Assembly (NCBI RefSeq): GCF_006491645.1 | Contig: NZ_VDCZ01000002.1 | Location: 124,001-188,000, forward strand | Source of the DNA: Flavobacterium profundi | GTDB taxonomy: Bacteria; Bacteroidota; Bacteroidia; Flavobacteriales; Flavobacteriaceae | DNA: 64,000 bases | Reading direction: 5' to 3' | Shown here: positions 7,678 to 16,653 of the stretch, piece after piece | Numbering within the stretch: the first letter of the stretch is position 1 | Layout of the letters: each line of letters opens with the position of its first letter | Translations under genes and position numbers: made by a program | The notes under the pieces: generated by a model | Databases searched by the model: none | Seen by the model: only the letters and a program-made list of their open reading frames with translations | Told to the model about the DNA's origin: nothing

Positions 7678-8586
7678 TTATATCTCTTTTACTGTATTTT
7701 CTATAAATCCAATTTTTTCAACTGTACATTTCACAACATCACCCTCTTGTAACCATTCTTGTGGTGTTCTTCCAGCACCTACACCAGCAGGCGTACCTGT
7801 TGCAATAATGTCTCCTGGTTCCAATGTGAAAACCGTACTTAAATCTTCAATTAAATCATTGATGTTAAATAACATGAATTTAGTATTAGAGCTTTGTTTT
7901 TCAATACCATTAACGGTTAAAGAAAGATTTAAATTATGAGGATTTTCTATTTCATCTTTAGTAACCAAAATAGGTCCCATAGGCGCAAAAGTATCTTGCC
8001 CTTTGGATACAATCCATTGACCAGAACGACGACAATCTCTGGCAGAAATATCATTAATTATAGTATATCCAAAAACATAATCTAAAGCATCTGATTTTGG
8101 GACATACTTTCCTTTCTTTCCAATTACAACGGCTAATTCTACTTCCCAGTCTAATTGATTGGTTAGTTTTCTATTTAATAGTACGTTTGTATTTGTTGCA
8201 GTAACTGTAGTGGGTGGTTTTGAAAAAATAACGGGTTGTTGTGGTAATTCTTTTGAAGTATCCAAAGACCGTGCACTTTCCGCCACATGTTCCGTATAAT
8301 TTAAACCAATTCCGATAATATTCTTGCGAGGCTTTGGAATAGGTGCTAAAAAAGTTGCTTCTTCAATAGGAATACTAATTTCTTCAAAATCAACAGCTCT
8401 GGTTTCTGCAATTAGGTCCGTAATTTCAGAAATAACTTCGAAGCCTAAATCAATTAAATCGAGCATATTATCGGGTAGTGGAAAATTGGAAATATTTCCA
8501 AAATCTTCCATATCAACCACTAAATTATCATGTAAAAAACCTAATCTTGGTTCTGAATCTTTGGTTTGGTAGGTAAGTAGTTTCAT
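7678..8586 (-). CDS. Fumarylacetoacetate hydrolase family, likely maleylpyruvate hydrolase
   Basis: The 302-aa protein has the FAH fold. The metal-binding Glu pair is in WEVELAVVIGKKG, followed by YTIINDISARD, the GQDTFAPMGPILV loop and the C-terminal EPGDIIATGTPAGVG motif. FAH enzymes cleave C-C bonds of acylpyruvates. Next to a gentisate dioxygenase and a maleate isomerase, the best substrate is maleylpyruvate, giving maleate and pyruvate. No maleylpyruvate isomerase of the glutathione type is in the window, which fits direct hydrolysis. The exact substrate is inferred from context. Confidence 0.85.
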   Translation of the reverse strand: MKLLTYQTKDSEPRLGFLHDNLVVDMEDFGNISNFPLPDNMLDLIDLGFEVISEITDLIAETRAVDFEEISIPIEEATFLAPIPKPRKNIIGIGLNYTEHVAESARSLDTSKELPQQPVIFSKPPTTVTATNTNVLLNRKLTNQLDWEVELAVVIGKKGKYVPKSDALDYVFGYTIINDISARDCRRSGQWIVSKGQDTFAPMGPILVTKDEIENPHNLNLSLTVNGIEKQSSNTKFMLFNINDLIEDLSTVFTLEPGDIIATGTPAGVGAGRTPQEWLQEGDVVKCTVEKIGFIENTVKEI

Positions 8587-8669
8587 TATTTTTTAGTTTA
8601 CTGTTTTAAGTTAACAGTTTAGTTTATTATTTTTTAAAGAATAAAAGTCTTTTCTCTTTCTTCTTTTCT

Positions 8670-9782
8670 CTATTTTTCTTCTAATTGATGTCCGTTATTT
8701 TCTAAATAGTCTTTGCCTTGATACAAACCTAGTTTTTCAATAACTGGCAAATCATTAAAATTGAACAAACAAGCATCTTCTGTTTCGGATAAGTTATGAT
8801 GTTCGTGCCAAGCCCAACTTGGAACACAAAATATATCTCTTTCTTTCCAGTCGAAACGTTTCCCATCGATTATGGTATAACCTTTTCCTTTGGCACATTG
8901 GTACACAAATGAACCCGTATGCTTGTGTGCTTTTCCTTTAAATCCTGCAGGTAATAATTGCATGGCTGCACCCATAGTTTGCATAACATGTCCACCTGTT
9001 AAAGGATTAGAATATTGCATAAAAATACCATCAAAAGGATTAATTGTATTGCTTTTTGAAGCTTCAACTAAAGCAGGATAAACTTTAGACCAAGAAAATT
9101 TGAATAAAGGAGAATAGGGTTTGTCCCAAACTTTGTCAGCTGGAATGATACCTGCTGTACCATAATTTATAGGCGAATAATTTAATGGTACATCCAAAGG
9201 TTGTTTGCCATCAAAAACAGCATAATCGTTTGCTTCTAAAGCATTTACTAAGGGAATATCTAAACCGTCTTGCCAAATACAAGTCTTTCCATTGGCATTT
9301 ACACCATGTTCGTGCCAAGTAGAATTAGGAGTAATGACAAAATCATTTACTTCAAATGTAATTTTATTGCCGTCTACAACTGTGTAACCACCTTCTCCTT
9401 CCATAATAAAGCGTAGGGCAGAAGCTTTGTGTTTATGAGCAGACGTAAACTCACCAGGTTTCGTAACTTGAATTCCAGTGTACAACCATCCCACAGCAGC
9501 CGAAACGTCTTTTCTTTTGTCATTAACCAAATACACCACGCGTCTTCCAGCTTGTTCTGGAGTCACTAATTCGGAAGATTGTAATACTAATTCTCGTAAA
9601 TCATCGTATTTCCAAAGCATAGGAACAGAATTGGATTTGGGTTCCCAAGGTTCAATATCATTGGCAACGGTCCATAAAGCACCTGCACCAAGATTTTCAA
9701 GCTTTTTATAATAAGCCATTAATTCGGGTGAGTCTTGTACTCTTGCACGACCATATTGATCGTCTGAATGGTTTTCTTGCAT
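8670..9782 (-). CDS. Gentisate 1,2-dioxygenase (bicupin)
   Basis: The 370-aa bicupin has an N-terminal cupin with the metal-binding block SAHKHKASALRFIMEGEG and PNSTWHEHG, and a C-terminal cupin with KAHKHTGSFVYQCAKGKG and PSWAWHEHH. Length and motifs match gentisate 1,2-dioxygenases, which use Fe(II) and O2 to open gentisate to maleylpyruvate. A close relative acting on 5-hydroxyanthranilate or 1-hydroxy-2-naphthoate cannot be excluded. The downstream FAH hydrolase and maleate isomerase support a maleylpyruvate-forming reaction. Confidence 0.85.
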   Translation of the reverse strand: MQENHSDDQYGRARVQDSPELMAYYKKLENLGAGALWTVANDIEPWEPKSNSVPMLWKYDDLRELVLQSSELVTPEQAGRRVVYLVNDKRKDVSAAVGWLYTGIQVTKPGEFTSAHKHKASALRFIMEGEGGYTVVDGNKITFEVNDFVITPNSTWHEHGVNANGKTCIWQDGLDIPLVNALEANDYAVFDGKQPLDVPLNYSPINYGTAGIIPADKVWDKPYSPLFKFSWSKVYPALVEASKSNTINPFDGIFMQYSNPLTGGHVMQTMGAAMQLLPAGFKGKAHKHTGSFVYQCAKGKGYTIIDGKRFDWKERDIFCVPSWAWHEHHNLSETEDACLFNFNDLPVIEKLGLYQGKDYLENNGHQLEEK

Positions 9783-9798
9783 TTTATTTTCTTTTTTG

Positions 9799-9824
9799 TG
9801 TCACCCTGAACGGAGTCGAAGGGC
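9799..9824. repeat. Third copy of the GTCACCCTGA...GTCGAAGGGC repeat
   Basis: TGTCACCCTGAACGGAGTCG followed by AAGGGC fills most of the short gap between the nitrilase and gentisate dioxygenase genes. It differs from the copy at 7646-7670 by only two bases in the centre. It folds into a short GC-rich hairpin (CCCTG/GGG arms) inside the operon. Confidence 0.75.
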
Positions 9825-9826
9825 AA

Positions 9827-10807
9827 CTATTTTGTATTAAATTCGTCGTGATCGTTAATAAATGTAATCTTTCTTGTTGGAGCAGTATTTACCCGCAAAT
9901 CAAAAATATCAAATCGATTGTAATGTCCTAAAATATCGTGCATTTGTTTCGGTTGGATGCATTTAGACAAATCGATGTCGGCATAAATAATACCTTCCTC
10001 ATCAATTAAAGGTTCTCCAATTACAGCACCATTCGGGCCAATAAAACCAGAAAAAGCTGAATTTTTTCGTGTTAAAACTTCGTCAACATTGGGTACATCT
10101 TCTCGTAAAGCTTCTTTAATTTCTTCAGAAATAGTGGAACATGAAACAATGGTGAATAATTTTCCTTCAAAGGAATGAGCAGCAGCTCTAATTTTAATTG
10201 CTTCTGCCATATTGTAATCGGGTGGTGCAACAGGTAACGAAATATAGTTGGCAATGTGTACCAATTCGCCTTGAGCTAATAATGTAAAACGCGCTAATGT
10301 ATTGGTGTTTTCTCCACAAGCCAAAGTACCCAGAGGACCAACTTCCGTATCATATACTTTTAAAGAGGAACCGTCACCAGAAGTCCATGTTAATTTTTCA
10401 GCCCAAGTAGGTACTAATTTTCGGTGTTTACCAATGAGTTTCCCTTGGTTGTCAATTATAATATTAGTATTGTAAATTTCGCCAAAAGAATCCCCTCTTT
10501 CATTTAATCCAATAACGATGTGAATATTATAGTCTTTAGCTGCTTGAAACAAAGGTTGCATTGCTTCATCTTCTGTTTTTACAGCAGCTTTATATAATTT
10601 TTCATACCACTGACTGCCTTGAACGGGTGTCATAATCCAGTTCCAATAGGGATAACCCGCAATAAAGACTTCTGGAAATGCAATTAATTGCGCTCCATTA
10701 TTACTAGCTTCTTTAATGAAAGCAATGGCTTTTGCAATTGTTTTTTCGACATCTAAAAAAACGGGAGCGGTTTGTACGGTTGCTGCTTTGAATTTTTTAA
10801 ACATCAT
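9827..10807 (-). CDS. Nitrilase
   Basis: The 326-aa protein has the carbon-nitrogen hydrolase catalytic set: Glu46 in AFPEVFIAGYP, Lys130 in GKHRKLVPTW and Cys164 in TLACGENTNTLARF. The CGEN-TN context and the GYPYWNW segment fit true nitrilases (nitrile to carboxylate plus ammonia) better than amidases or N-carbamoylases. It lies 1 base after the thioesterase gene and inside the aromatic operon. It may therefore supply an aromatic acid from an aryl nitrile, or deal with a nitrogen-containing ring product. Substrate unknown. Confidence 0.85.
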   Translation of the reverse strand: MMFKKFKAATVQTAPVFLDVEKTIAKAIAFIKEASNNGAQLIAFPEVFIAGYPYWNWIMTPVQGSQWYEKLYKAAVKTEDEAMQPLFQAAKDYNIHIVIGLNERGDSFGEIYNTNIIIDNQGKLIGKHRKLVPTWAEKLTWTSGDGSSLKVYDTEVGPLGTLACGENTNTLARFTLLAQGELVHIANYISLPVAPPDYNMAEAIKIRAAAHSFEGKLFTIVSCSTISEEIKEALREDVPNVDEVLTRKNSAFSGFIGPNGAVIGEPLIDEEGIIYADIDLSKCIQPKQMHDILGHYNRFDIFDLRVNTAPTRKITFINDHDEFNTK

Positions 10808-10808
10808 A

Positions 10809-11228
10809 TTATTTGTAATTCATAATTTTATTTTTTATTTCCTCATTAAAAGGTTCCGATTTTATACTATTTCTGTCTTCAGCTATGGTGACGTTTACCA
10901 AAGTGACTTCTCCTTCCAAAACCATTTGTTGGTTTTCATTTACAAATTGAAAACCGCAAATCACAGCAGATGATTTTAGTTCCTTTACCCAAAGCGATTT
11001 TGTTAAGACTTCTCCTATACGAGCTGCATTTTTAAACTGCACTTTTAAATCTACAGTTGGTATACCATTCGTATCATGCATTTTTGAAAAAGGCCTTTCT
11101 AAAGCTTCTTCAAACCAATCTTCTACTAAATCGTTTAACATTTCTAAAAAGCGAGGATAGAATACAATTCCTGCGTAATCAATATGTTTAAAACGTATTT
11201 TTTCTTGTTTTATAAAAGGCTTATTCAT
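10809..11228 (-). CDS. 4-hydroxybenzoyl-CoA-type hot-dog thioesterase
   Basis: The 139-aa protein carries the 4HBT motif KHIDYAGIVFYPRFLEM with catalytic Asp17, as in 4-hydroxybenzoyl-CoA thioesterase and YbgC-type enzymes. In this operon it would release the free acid (gentisate or an amino analogue) from the CoA thioester made by the monooxygenase, before ring cleavage. Its 5' end overlaps the end of the next upstream gene by 8 bases, indicating translational coupling. Confidence 0.8.
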   Translation of the reverse strand: MNKPFIKQEKIRFKHIDYAGIVFYPRFLEMLNDLVEDWFEEALERPFSKMHDTNGIPTVDLKVQFKNAARIGEVLTKSLWVKELKSSAVICGFQFVNENQQMVLEGEVTLVNVTIAEDRNSIKSEPFNEEIKNKIMNYK

Positions 11229-11790
11229 TTTTATTATTGAATTTTGATTTTAATTCCAAACTTCTCTTTTCTGCTAATTTCGAATAATTTTCTTCTTCTT
11301 CTTTTGTATCAGTTAAATAGGTAATTCCGAATTCCTCGAAAAGATTTTGTTGGAATAACATACTATCTTCTAAAAAGGTTAAATTTTTAGTCGCATAAGA
11401 ATTAAAACAACCAAAACATAGCTCAATATATCCCAGTATTTTATCTTCTTTATTATAAAAGACGATAGTGTGTCTTGGAAAGTAGCAATCGGCTCTTTCA
11501 TCAATATAATCATCTGTAGAAACTAAACTATTCTTTAGCTTTTTAATTTGTTTTTTGTTTAAAATAATTTTATTTCGTAAATATTTTTCAGGAAATGAGA
11601 TTGCAACTACTTTTCCTTTGTTATAAATCATATATCTTTTTTCACCTTCCCATTTAGTTAACTCTAGGAATGCATAGATTTCAATTTTTTTTGTTTGTTT
11701 GAAAATGCAATTAATTAGTTTTTTATTTTCATTTTGACTTAAGCAAGTGAATAATTGAAACAACGCGAGTATTAAAAAAATCTTTTTCAT
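11221..11790 (-). CDS. Hypothetical secreted protein
   Basis: The 189-aa product has a signal peptide (MKKIFLILALFQLFTCLSQ) and no domain I recognise. Visible features are a KRYMIYNKGKVVAI stretch, a pair of cysteines in ELCFGCFNS and a charged Glu/Lys-rich tail. The Cys at position 16 lies in TCLS and could be read as a weak lipobox, but cleavage after LSQ looks more likely. A secreted protein is unexpected within an otherwise cytoplasmic catabolic operon, where it overlaps the thioesterase gene. Confidence 0.65.
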   Translation of the reverse strand: MKKIFLILALFQLFTCLSQNENKKLINCIFKQTKKIEIYAFLELTKWEGEKRYMIYNKGKVVAISFPEKYLRNKIILNKKQIKKLKNSLVSTDDYIDERADCYFPRHTIVFYNKEDKILGYIELCFGCFNSYATKNLTFLEDSMLFQQNLFEEFGITYLTDTKEEEENYSKLAEKRSLELKSKFNNKNE

Positions 11791-11793
11791 AAT

Positions 11794-13383
11794 TTACTTC
11801 AACTTAAATCGTTGTATTTTTCCCGTTTCGGTTTTAGGCAAACATTCCCTAAAATGAATTACTCTAGGGTATTTATAAGGAGCAGCTACTTCTTTGAACC
11901 ACAATTGTATAGATTTAGCTAATTCATCTGATGCTTTAAAAGTGTCTTTTAACACAATATGTGCACATACAAGCATGCCTCTTTCGGTATCAGGTAATCC
12001 AACAACCGCACATTCTAAGACGGCTTCATGTGTTAAAAGTACGGATTCTACTTCAATTGCAGCGATATTATAACCAGAAGAAATAATCATATCATCGCCT
12101 CGAGCGACAAACCAATAATACCCTTTTTCGTCTTTTTTGAAAATATCACCCGTTATATTCCAACCCTCTTCAACGTAGGCTTTTTGTTTTTCTTCTCGAT
12201 TAAGATATTTACAACCTGTAATGCCTCTAACGGCTAATCTTCCCGGTTGATTTGCGGCTAATTCTTTTCCTTTTTCATCAATTATTTTGGCTTCATATCC
12301 TAAAATAGGCAAACCCGTTGCTCCAGGAATTCTATTTTCTTCATTGGACGAAATAAAAATATGAAGCATTTCTGTTGCACCAATACCATCAATTATTTTT
12401 AATCCTGTTGCTTTATACCAATCTTCCCAAACTTGAATAGGTAGGGTTTCACCTGCTGAAACACATCTTCTCAAACTGGAAACATCATATTCAGTTAATT
12501 TAGTAGTTAAGATACGCCAAGCGGTAGGTGCTGTAAAACAAATGGTAATTTTAAAGCGTTCAATGGCTTGTAATAACACATCGGGACTTGGTTTTTCAAT
12601 TAAAAAGGTAGAGGCTCCAAAATACATTGGAAACAAAACCAAACCACCCAAACCAAAAGTAAAGCCTAAAGGCGGACTACCCGTAAAAATATCTTCTTTC
12701 GTAGGTTGTAGCGAATAATTTGGAAAAGCTTCACAAATATTCAAAATGTCTCGATGAAAATGGGCAGTCATTTTGGGTAATCCAGTGGTACCAGAGGTAA
12801 AGCCAATGATACAAACATCATCTGAATTAGATGAATAATTGTTAAAATCCTTGGGTTTGGATTGCATTAATTGTTTTAAATCACCATTTCTATAATAGCA
12901 TTTTTGTTTTAAAGAGGGAGCAGTTACAAGTTCGAGTTCGTCGGCCAAATCACTATCAGCGATCGCAATACTAATTTCGGCACAATCAATAATCGTTGTC
13001 AATTCTTTAGCACGAAGTAACGGCATGGTTGCTACAACTATACCGCCAGCTTTAATAATGGCAAACCAGCAAGCCACCATCATAGGATTATTGGCAGAAC
13101 GTAATAAAACACGATTTCCAGAAACTAATCCTAAATCATCGACTAAAACGTGAGCAATTTGATTGGCTTTATCATATAAATCTTGATACGTCCAAGTTTC
13201 GCTAAACGTACGTAAACAAACGGCATTTCCATTTCCATTTTTAATGTGTATATCCAATAAATTTTCCACACAATTTAGGCTTTCAGGTCTTTTAAATTGA
13301 GGTAAATCCAAAAAAGAATACTGAGGCAGTAATTCTTCTGAAGGTAAATTATCATATGCAAAATTATCTGTATACCTTTTCAT
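11794..13383 (-). CDS. Aryl-CoA ligase (benzoate/2-aminobenzoate/salicylate-CoA ligase type)
   Basis: The 529-aa AMP-forming ligase shows the phosphate-binding loop FTSGTTGLPKM, the GIGATEML adenine-binding motif, the ITGD and hinge segment ARGDDMIISSGYNI, and the C-terminal catalytic Lys in PKTETGKIQRF. The LLRAKELTTIIDCAEISIAI region and overall form resemble benzoate-CoA and 2-aminobenzoate-CoA ligases. It should activate the aromatic acid that the fused monooxygenase then hydroxylates. Salicylate and anthranilate are the leading candidates; the sequence alone does not decide between them. Confidence 0.85.
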   Translation of the reverse strand: MKRYTDNFAYDNLPSEELLPQYSFLDLPQFKRPESLNCVENLLDIHIKNGNGNAVCLRTFSETWTYQDLYDKANQIAHVLVDDLGLVSGNRVLLRSANNPMMVACWFAIIKAGGIVVATMPLLRAKELTTIIDCAEISIAIADSDLADELELVTAPSLKQKCYYRNGDLKQLMQSKPKDFNNYSSNSDDVCIIGFTSGTTGLPKMTAHFHRDILNICEAFPNYSLQPTKEDIFTGSPPLGFTFGLGGLVLFPMYFGASTFLIEKPSPDVLLQAIERFKITICFTAPTAWRILTTKLTEYDVSSLRRCVSAGETLPIQVWEDWYKATGLKIIDGIGATEMLHIFISSNEENRIPGATGLPILGYEAKIIDEKGKELAANQPGRLAVRGITGCKYLNREEKQKAYVEEGWNITGDIFKKDEKGYYWFVARGDDMIISSGYNIAAIEVESVLLTHEAVLECAVVGLPDTERGMLVCAHIVLKDTFKASDELAKSIQLWFKEVAAPYKYPRVIHFRECLPKTETGKIQRFKLK

Positions 13384-13384
13384 T

Positions 13385-14287
13385 TTAAGTATTTAAAAAG
13401 TTAACAATGGAATTAAAATAGAGTTCGTAAGCATCAAGCCATCCATAATGACCACAATTTTCCATAAGCACTAGTTTAGAATTTGGAAAAGCAGTTTCAA
13501 TTTCTAAAGCTGTTTCTACTGAAATAATATCATTTTTGCCTTGTAAAATAAGAACAGGTTGTTTAAAATTGGTAAAAGAATCGGTACAGTTATATTTTAT
13601 TGCAACCAAGTTATTAAAAACTAAAGCATTGATATTCATTTTTACTTGTGTTAATCTTTCCGCTATAATTGGCGCTTTAGATTTATCGTAAACATATGCA
13701 TAAGCCAAATATTTAGCTCTTTGAGTTGCAGTTTCAACTGAAGTGTCACCATTGGCTATTTTTCTTCGATAATACGTAAGGCTATCCAATTGATTCTTAG
13801 TTAAATTATTTTCTAATCTCTCTTGGATAGTGGTGGTAAAGTTCATACTAACACCACCTGATGAAGAAAAAATGAGTTTATCAATAGTTTCAGGATGTTT
13901 GGTACTGTAATAGGAGGCTAAAATACCTCCGAAAGAGTGCCCCAAAATCGTCCATTTCTCAATTTTAAGATGTTGTCTCAAATTTTCAATATCTTTCACC
14001 ATCGCATCCATAGTGACAGTTTTAGCATTTACCTCTTTGAGTGTTGATTTTCCTGTTCCTCTTTGGTCATAAAGAATACATTGATAGTTTCTGTTGGCTA
14101 ATTCCTTTGCCAAATAACCAAATCCTTCTGAATTCATTCCAGGACCTCCATTAATTATTAATATAGGTTTACCTGAACCAAAGATTTGATAATATAGATT
14201 AGAATCGTTGCTTTGAATATTATCACTGGTTTGTGAAAAAATCAAAGAAGGGAAAAATAATAAATAAACGAGAAGTTGTTTCATCAT
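13385..14287 (-). CDS. Secreted alpha/beta hydrolase, proline iminopeptidase-like
   Basis: The 300-aa protein starts with a signal peptide (MMKQLLVYLLFFPSLIFSQ) and then an alpha/beta hydrolase fold: the oxyanion-hole segment INGGPGMNSEG, a YDQRGTGKS loop, nucleophile Ser in LGHSFGGILASYY, Asp in GKNDIIS and His in ENCGHYGWLDA. The GGPG and DQRGTG motifs are those of the prolyl iminopeptidase family (S33). It overlaps the monooxygenase gene by 4 bases (ATGA). Substrate unknown; an ester or amide precursor of the aromatic acid is one possibility. Confidence 0.78.
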   Translation of the reverse strand: MMKQLLVYLLFFPSLIFSQTSDNIQSNDSNLYYQIFGSGKPILIINGGPGMNSEGFGYLAKELANRNYQCILYDQRGTGKSTLKEVNAKTVTMDAMVKDIENLRQHLKIEKWTILGHSFGGILASYYSTKHPETIDKLIFSSSGGVSMNFTTTIQERLENNLTKNQLDSLTYYRRKIANGDTSVETATQRAKYLAYAYVYDKSKAPIIAERLTQVKMNINALVFNNLVAIKYNCTDSFTNFKQPVLILQGKNDIISVETALEIETAFPNSKLVLMENCGHYGWLDAYELYFNSIVNFLNT

Positions 14288-16599
14288 GATTTTTTATTAC
14301 TCTTTGGTTTTAAAACCTTTTTCATACTTTCCATTTGTTTTCTTTCACTTTCTTTTAAAGGGTATAAATGTGACATTCCCATTTGATACGACTTAGGAAT
14401 ATCGTTTGTTTGAAACCCTTCATAAGCTTGCGCATTTCTAACAAAATAAGGGTCTAACAATAAAGGTCGGCCTAAAGCGACTATATCAGCTCTACCATTT
14501 AATAAAATCGTATTAATTTGATCGATGTCTTGAATATAACCAGCAGTGATAGTTGGGATGTGTACGGTATTTCGAATGGTATCCGAAAATGGAGTTTGCC
14601 ACATTCTTCCCGTTTGCGGTTTTTGATTACTAACTGTATTCCCTGTGGAAACGTTAATAATATCGGCACCAGCCTCTTTAAAAGCTTGAGCGATATAAAT
14701 AACATCTTCTTCACTAATTCCATTTTCTGCCCAATCGGAAGCAGAAATACGAACAGAAATGGGCTTTTCTTCTGGGAAAGCGGAACGAATACTATTAAAA
14801 ACATGAAGAGGAAATCGCACACGATTTGCAATACTACCTCCATATTCGTCTTTTCTTTTATTGGTTAAAGGTGATAAAAAGGAAGCTAATAAAAAACCAT
14901 GATGCGCTTGTAACTCAATCATGTCAAAACCTGCCTCATTTGCATTTTTAGTCGCTTGGATAAATTGATGGGTTATTGCTTCCATATCATTTCTATCCAT
15001 TTCTTTTGGTACGGGTGTGTTTTCATTAAACGGAATGGCTGAAGCTGATATCAAATTCCATTTTTCTTTTAATTCTTCTGTTTCCCAAGGCTTTTTAGTA
15101 GCTCCTTTTCTCCCAGAGTGTCCTAATTGAATGCCTATCTTACAATTCGTATATTGATGAATGAAATTAGTTATCCTCTTCCATTCAAGCACTTGATTTT
15201 TAGTATAAATACCTGCACAACCTAAAGTAATTTTTCCAGTTTCTGAAATAGCTGTCATTTCGGTAAGAATTAACCCCAAACCACCTAACGCCCGAGACGT
15301 GTAATGTTGGAAATGCCAATCGTTAACTACACCATCAATGGCTGAATATTGTCCCATAGCACTCATTGCGATGCGGTTTTGTAAAACTACATCACGCAAT
15401 TTAAAAGGTGTAAAGGCAGCAGGTATTTCGACTCCGTTTGATGCGACAGTTTGATTTTTGGTATTGAATTCTTGTAAGACTTTATCTGTAAATGTTTTAT
15501 CACGAATACGAAGGTTTTCATATGTCACTTTTTTGGAACGCGTCATGCATCCAAAAGCAAATTGATAAAAAGGGTGTTGCATATGACGGTCCATATTTTC
15601 AAACCAATCTAGGGAAATAGTAGCTGCATATTGAATCATTTCAACTGTATTCCTTCTTGTTTTTTCATAGGTTTCAAAAGCTGTAGTAATCGCTTCGGGA
15701 TGCGCTACAATAGCATCCGATAATGCAATCGCACATTCCATAGCTAATTTGGTTCCTGAGCCAATAGAATAGTGCGCTGTAGCTTTGGCATCACCTAAAA
15801 GCACTACATTATCTTTGTACCAACGCGCATTGGTAACGTGTGGAAATTGTCTCCAGTGCGATTTATTGGTAATCAAAGCATGACCCTCTAATTCTTCTTT
15901 GAATAAGTTTTCCAGTTTATCAGTTGTATCTTTTTCATCATACGTGTCAAATCCTAATTTTTCCCAAGTTTCAGGAGCACATTCAAAAATCCAAGTGCTT
16001 TTTCCTTCTTCATACTGATAGGTATGTGCTGCAACCGTACCCATAGGAGTTTTTTTGAAAAAATAAGTAAAAGCATCTAAAGGTTTTGTAGATCCCATCC
16101 AAACAAATTTGTTTTTCTTCAATTGAATTTGGGTACCAAAAGAAGCCTCAAACTGACTTCTGATAGTGCTGCTAATACCATCACAGGCTACAATAACATC
16201 AACATCTTTAAAAGCTTCAAGGTTGTCTATATTGGATTCAAAATGCAAACGAACGCCTTCTTGTTCGCAACGCAAGTGTAATAATTGCAATAAAGTCTTT
16301 CTCGAACAGCCACAAAATCCGTTCCCTGCGCTACTTACTTGTTGACCATCTCTTGCAATAATAATATCATCCCAATACGCAAATTTACTTCGGATTAACT
16401 CATAGGAAGGCATGTCTCTTTTTAAGAATTCGCCTAAAGTTTCATCAGAAAAGACAACTCCAAAACCAAAACTGTCATCGGGTTTATTTCGTTCATACAC
16501 ATCAATTTCGCAATCTGGCATTGCTTTTTTGGTTAATATTGAAAAATATAAGCCTCCAGGACCACCACCTATAACTGTTATTTTTAATTTCTTAGCCAT
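14284..16599 (-). CDS. Fused FAD monooxygenase/OYE-type reductase (2-aminobenzoyl-CoA or salicylyl-CoA 5-hydroxylase type)
   Basis: The 771-aa protein fuses two enzymes. Residues 1-380 are a flavin hydroxylase with the Rossmann motif VIGGGPGGLYFSI and the GDAKATAHYSIGSGTKLAME flavin-binding block. From about 395 it is an Old Yellow Enzyme-type domain (FTPFKLRDVVLQNRIAMSAM, GHSGRKGATKKPW, HHGFLLASFLSP, DEYGGS). This fusion is the hallmark of 2-aminobenzoyl-CoA monooxygenase/reductase, also annotated as bifunctional salicylyl-CoA 5-hydroxylase. It acts on a CoA-bound 2-substituted benzoate. Whether the OYE domain reduces the product here is open, because the neighbouring gentisate dioxygenase would need an aromatic product. 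Confidence 0.88.
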   Translation of the reverse strand: MAKKLKITVIGGGPGGLYFSILTKKAMPDCEIDVYERNKPDDSFGFGVVFSDETLGEFLKRDMPSYELIRSKFAYWDDIIIARDGQQVSSAGNGFCGCSRKTLLQLLHLRCEQEGVRLHFESNIDNLEAFKDVDVIVACDGISSTIRSQFEASFGTQIQLKKNKFVWMGSTKPLDAFTYFFKKTPMGTVAAHTYQYEEGKSTWIFECAPETWEKLGFDTYDEKDTTDKLENLFKEELEGHALITNKSHWRQFPHVTNARWYKDNVVLLGDAKATAHYSIGSGTKLAMECAIALSDAIVAHPEAITTAFETYEKTRRNTVEMIQYAATISLDWFENMDRHMQHPFYQFAFGCMTRSKKVTYENLRIRDKTFTDKVLQEFNTKNQTVASNGVEIPAAFTPFKLRDVVLQNRIAMSAMGQYSAIDGVVNDWHFQHYTSRALGGLGLILTEMTAISETGKITLGCAGIYTKNQVLEWKRITNFIHQYTNCKIGIQLGHSGRKGATKKPWETEELKEKWNLISASAIPFNENTPVPKEMDRNDMEAITHQFIQATKNANEAGFDMIELQAHHGFLLASFLSPLTNKRKDEYGGSIANRVRFPLHVFNSIRSAFPEEKPISVRISASDWAENGISEEDVIYIAQAFKEAGADIINVSTGNTVSNQKPQTGRMWQTPFSDTIRNTVHIPTITAGYIQDIDQINTILLNGRADIVALGRPLLLDPYFVRNAQAYEGFQTNDIPKSYQMGMSHLYPLKESERKQMESMKKVLKPKSNKKS

Positions 16600-16653
16600 T
16601 TATTGAGTAAAATTTGCTTCTAAAATTGTATGATTTAATATTATGCATATTTA

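Noticed and set aside
7502..7939. Plus-strand gene of 145 codons
   Set aside because: It runs across the intergenic repeat and the complement of the FAH hydrolase gene, and the encoded sequence has no domain.
7600..9824. Insertion sequence ends around the ring-cleavage genes
   Set aside because: The repeats are short, present in three copies in mixed orientation, and no transposase or target duplication is visible.
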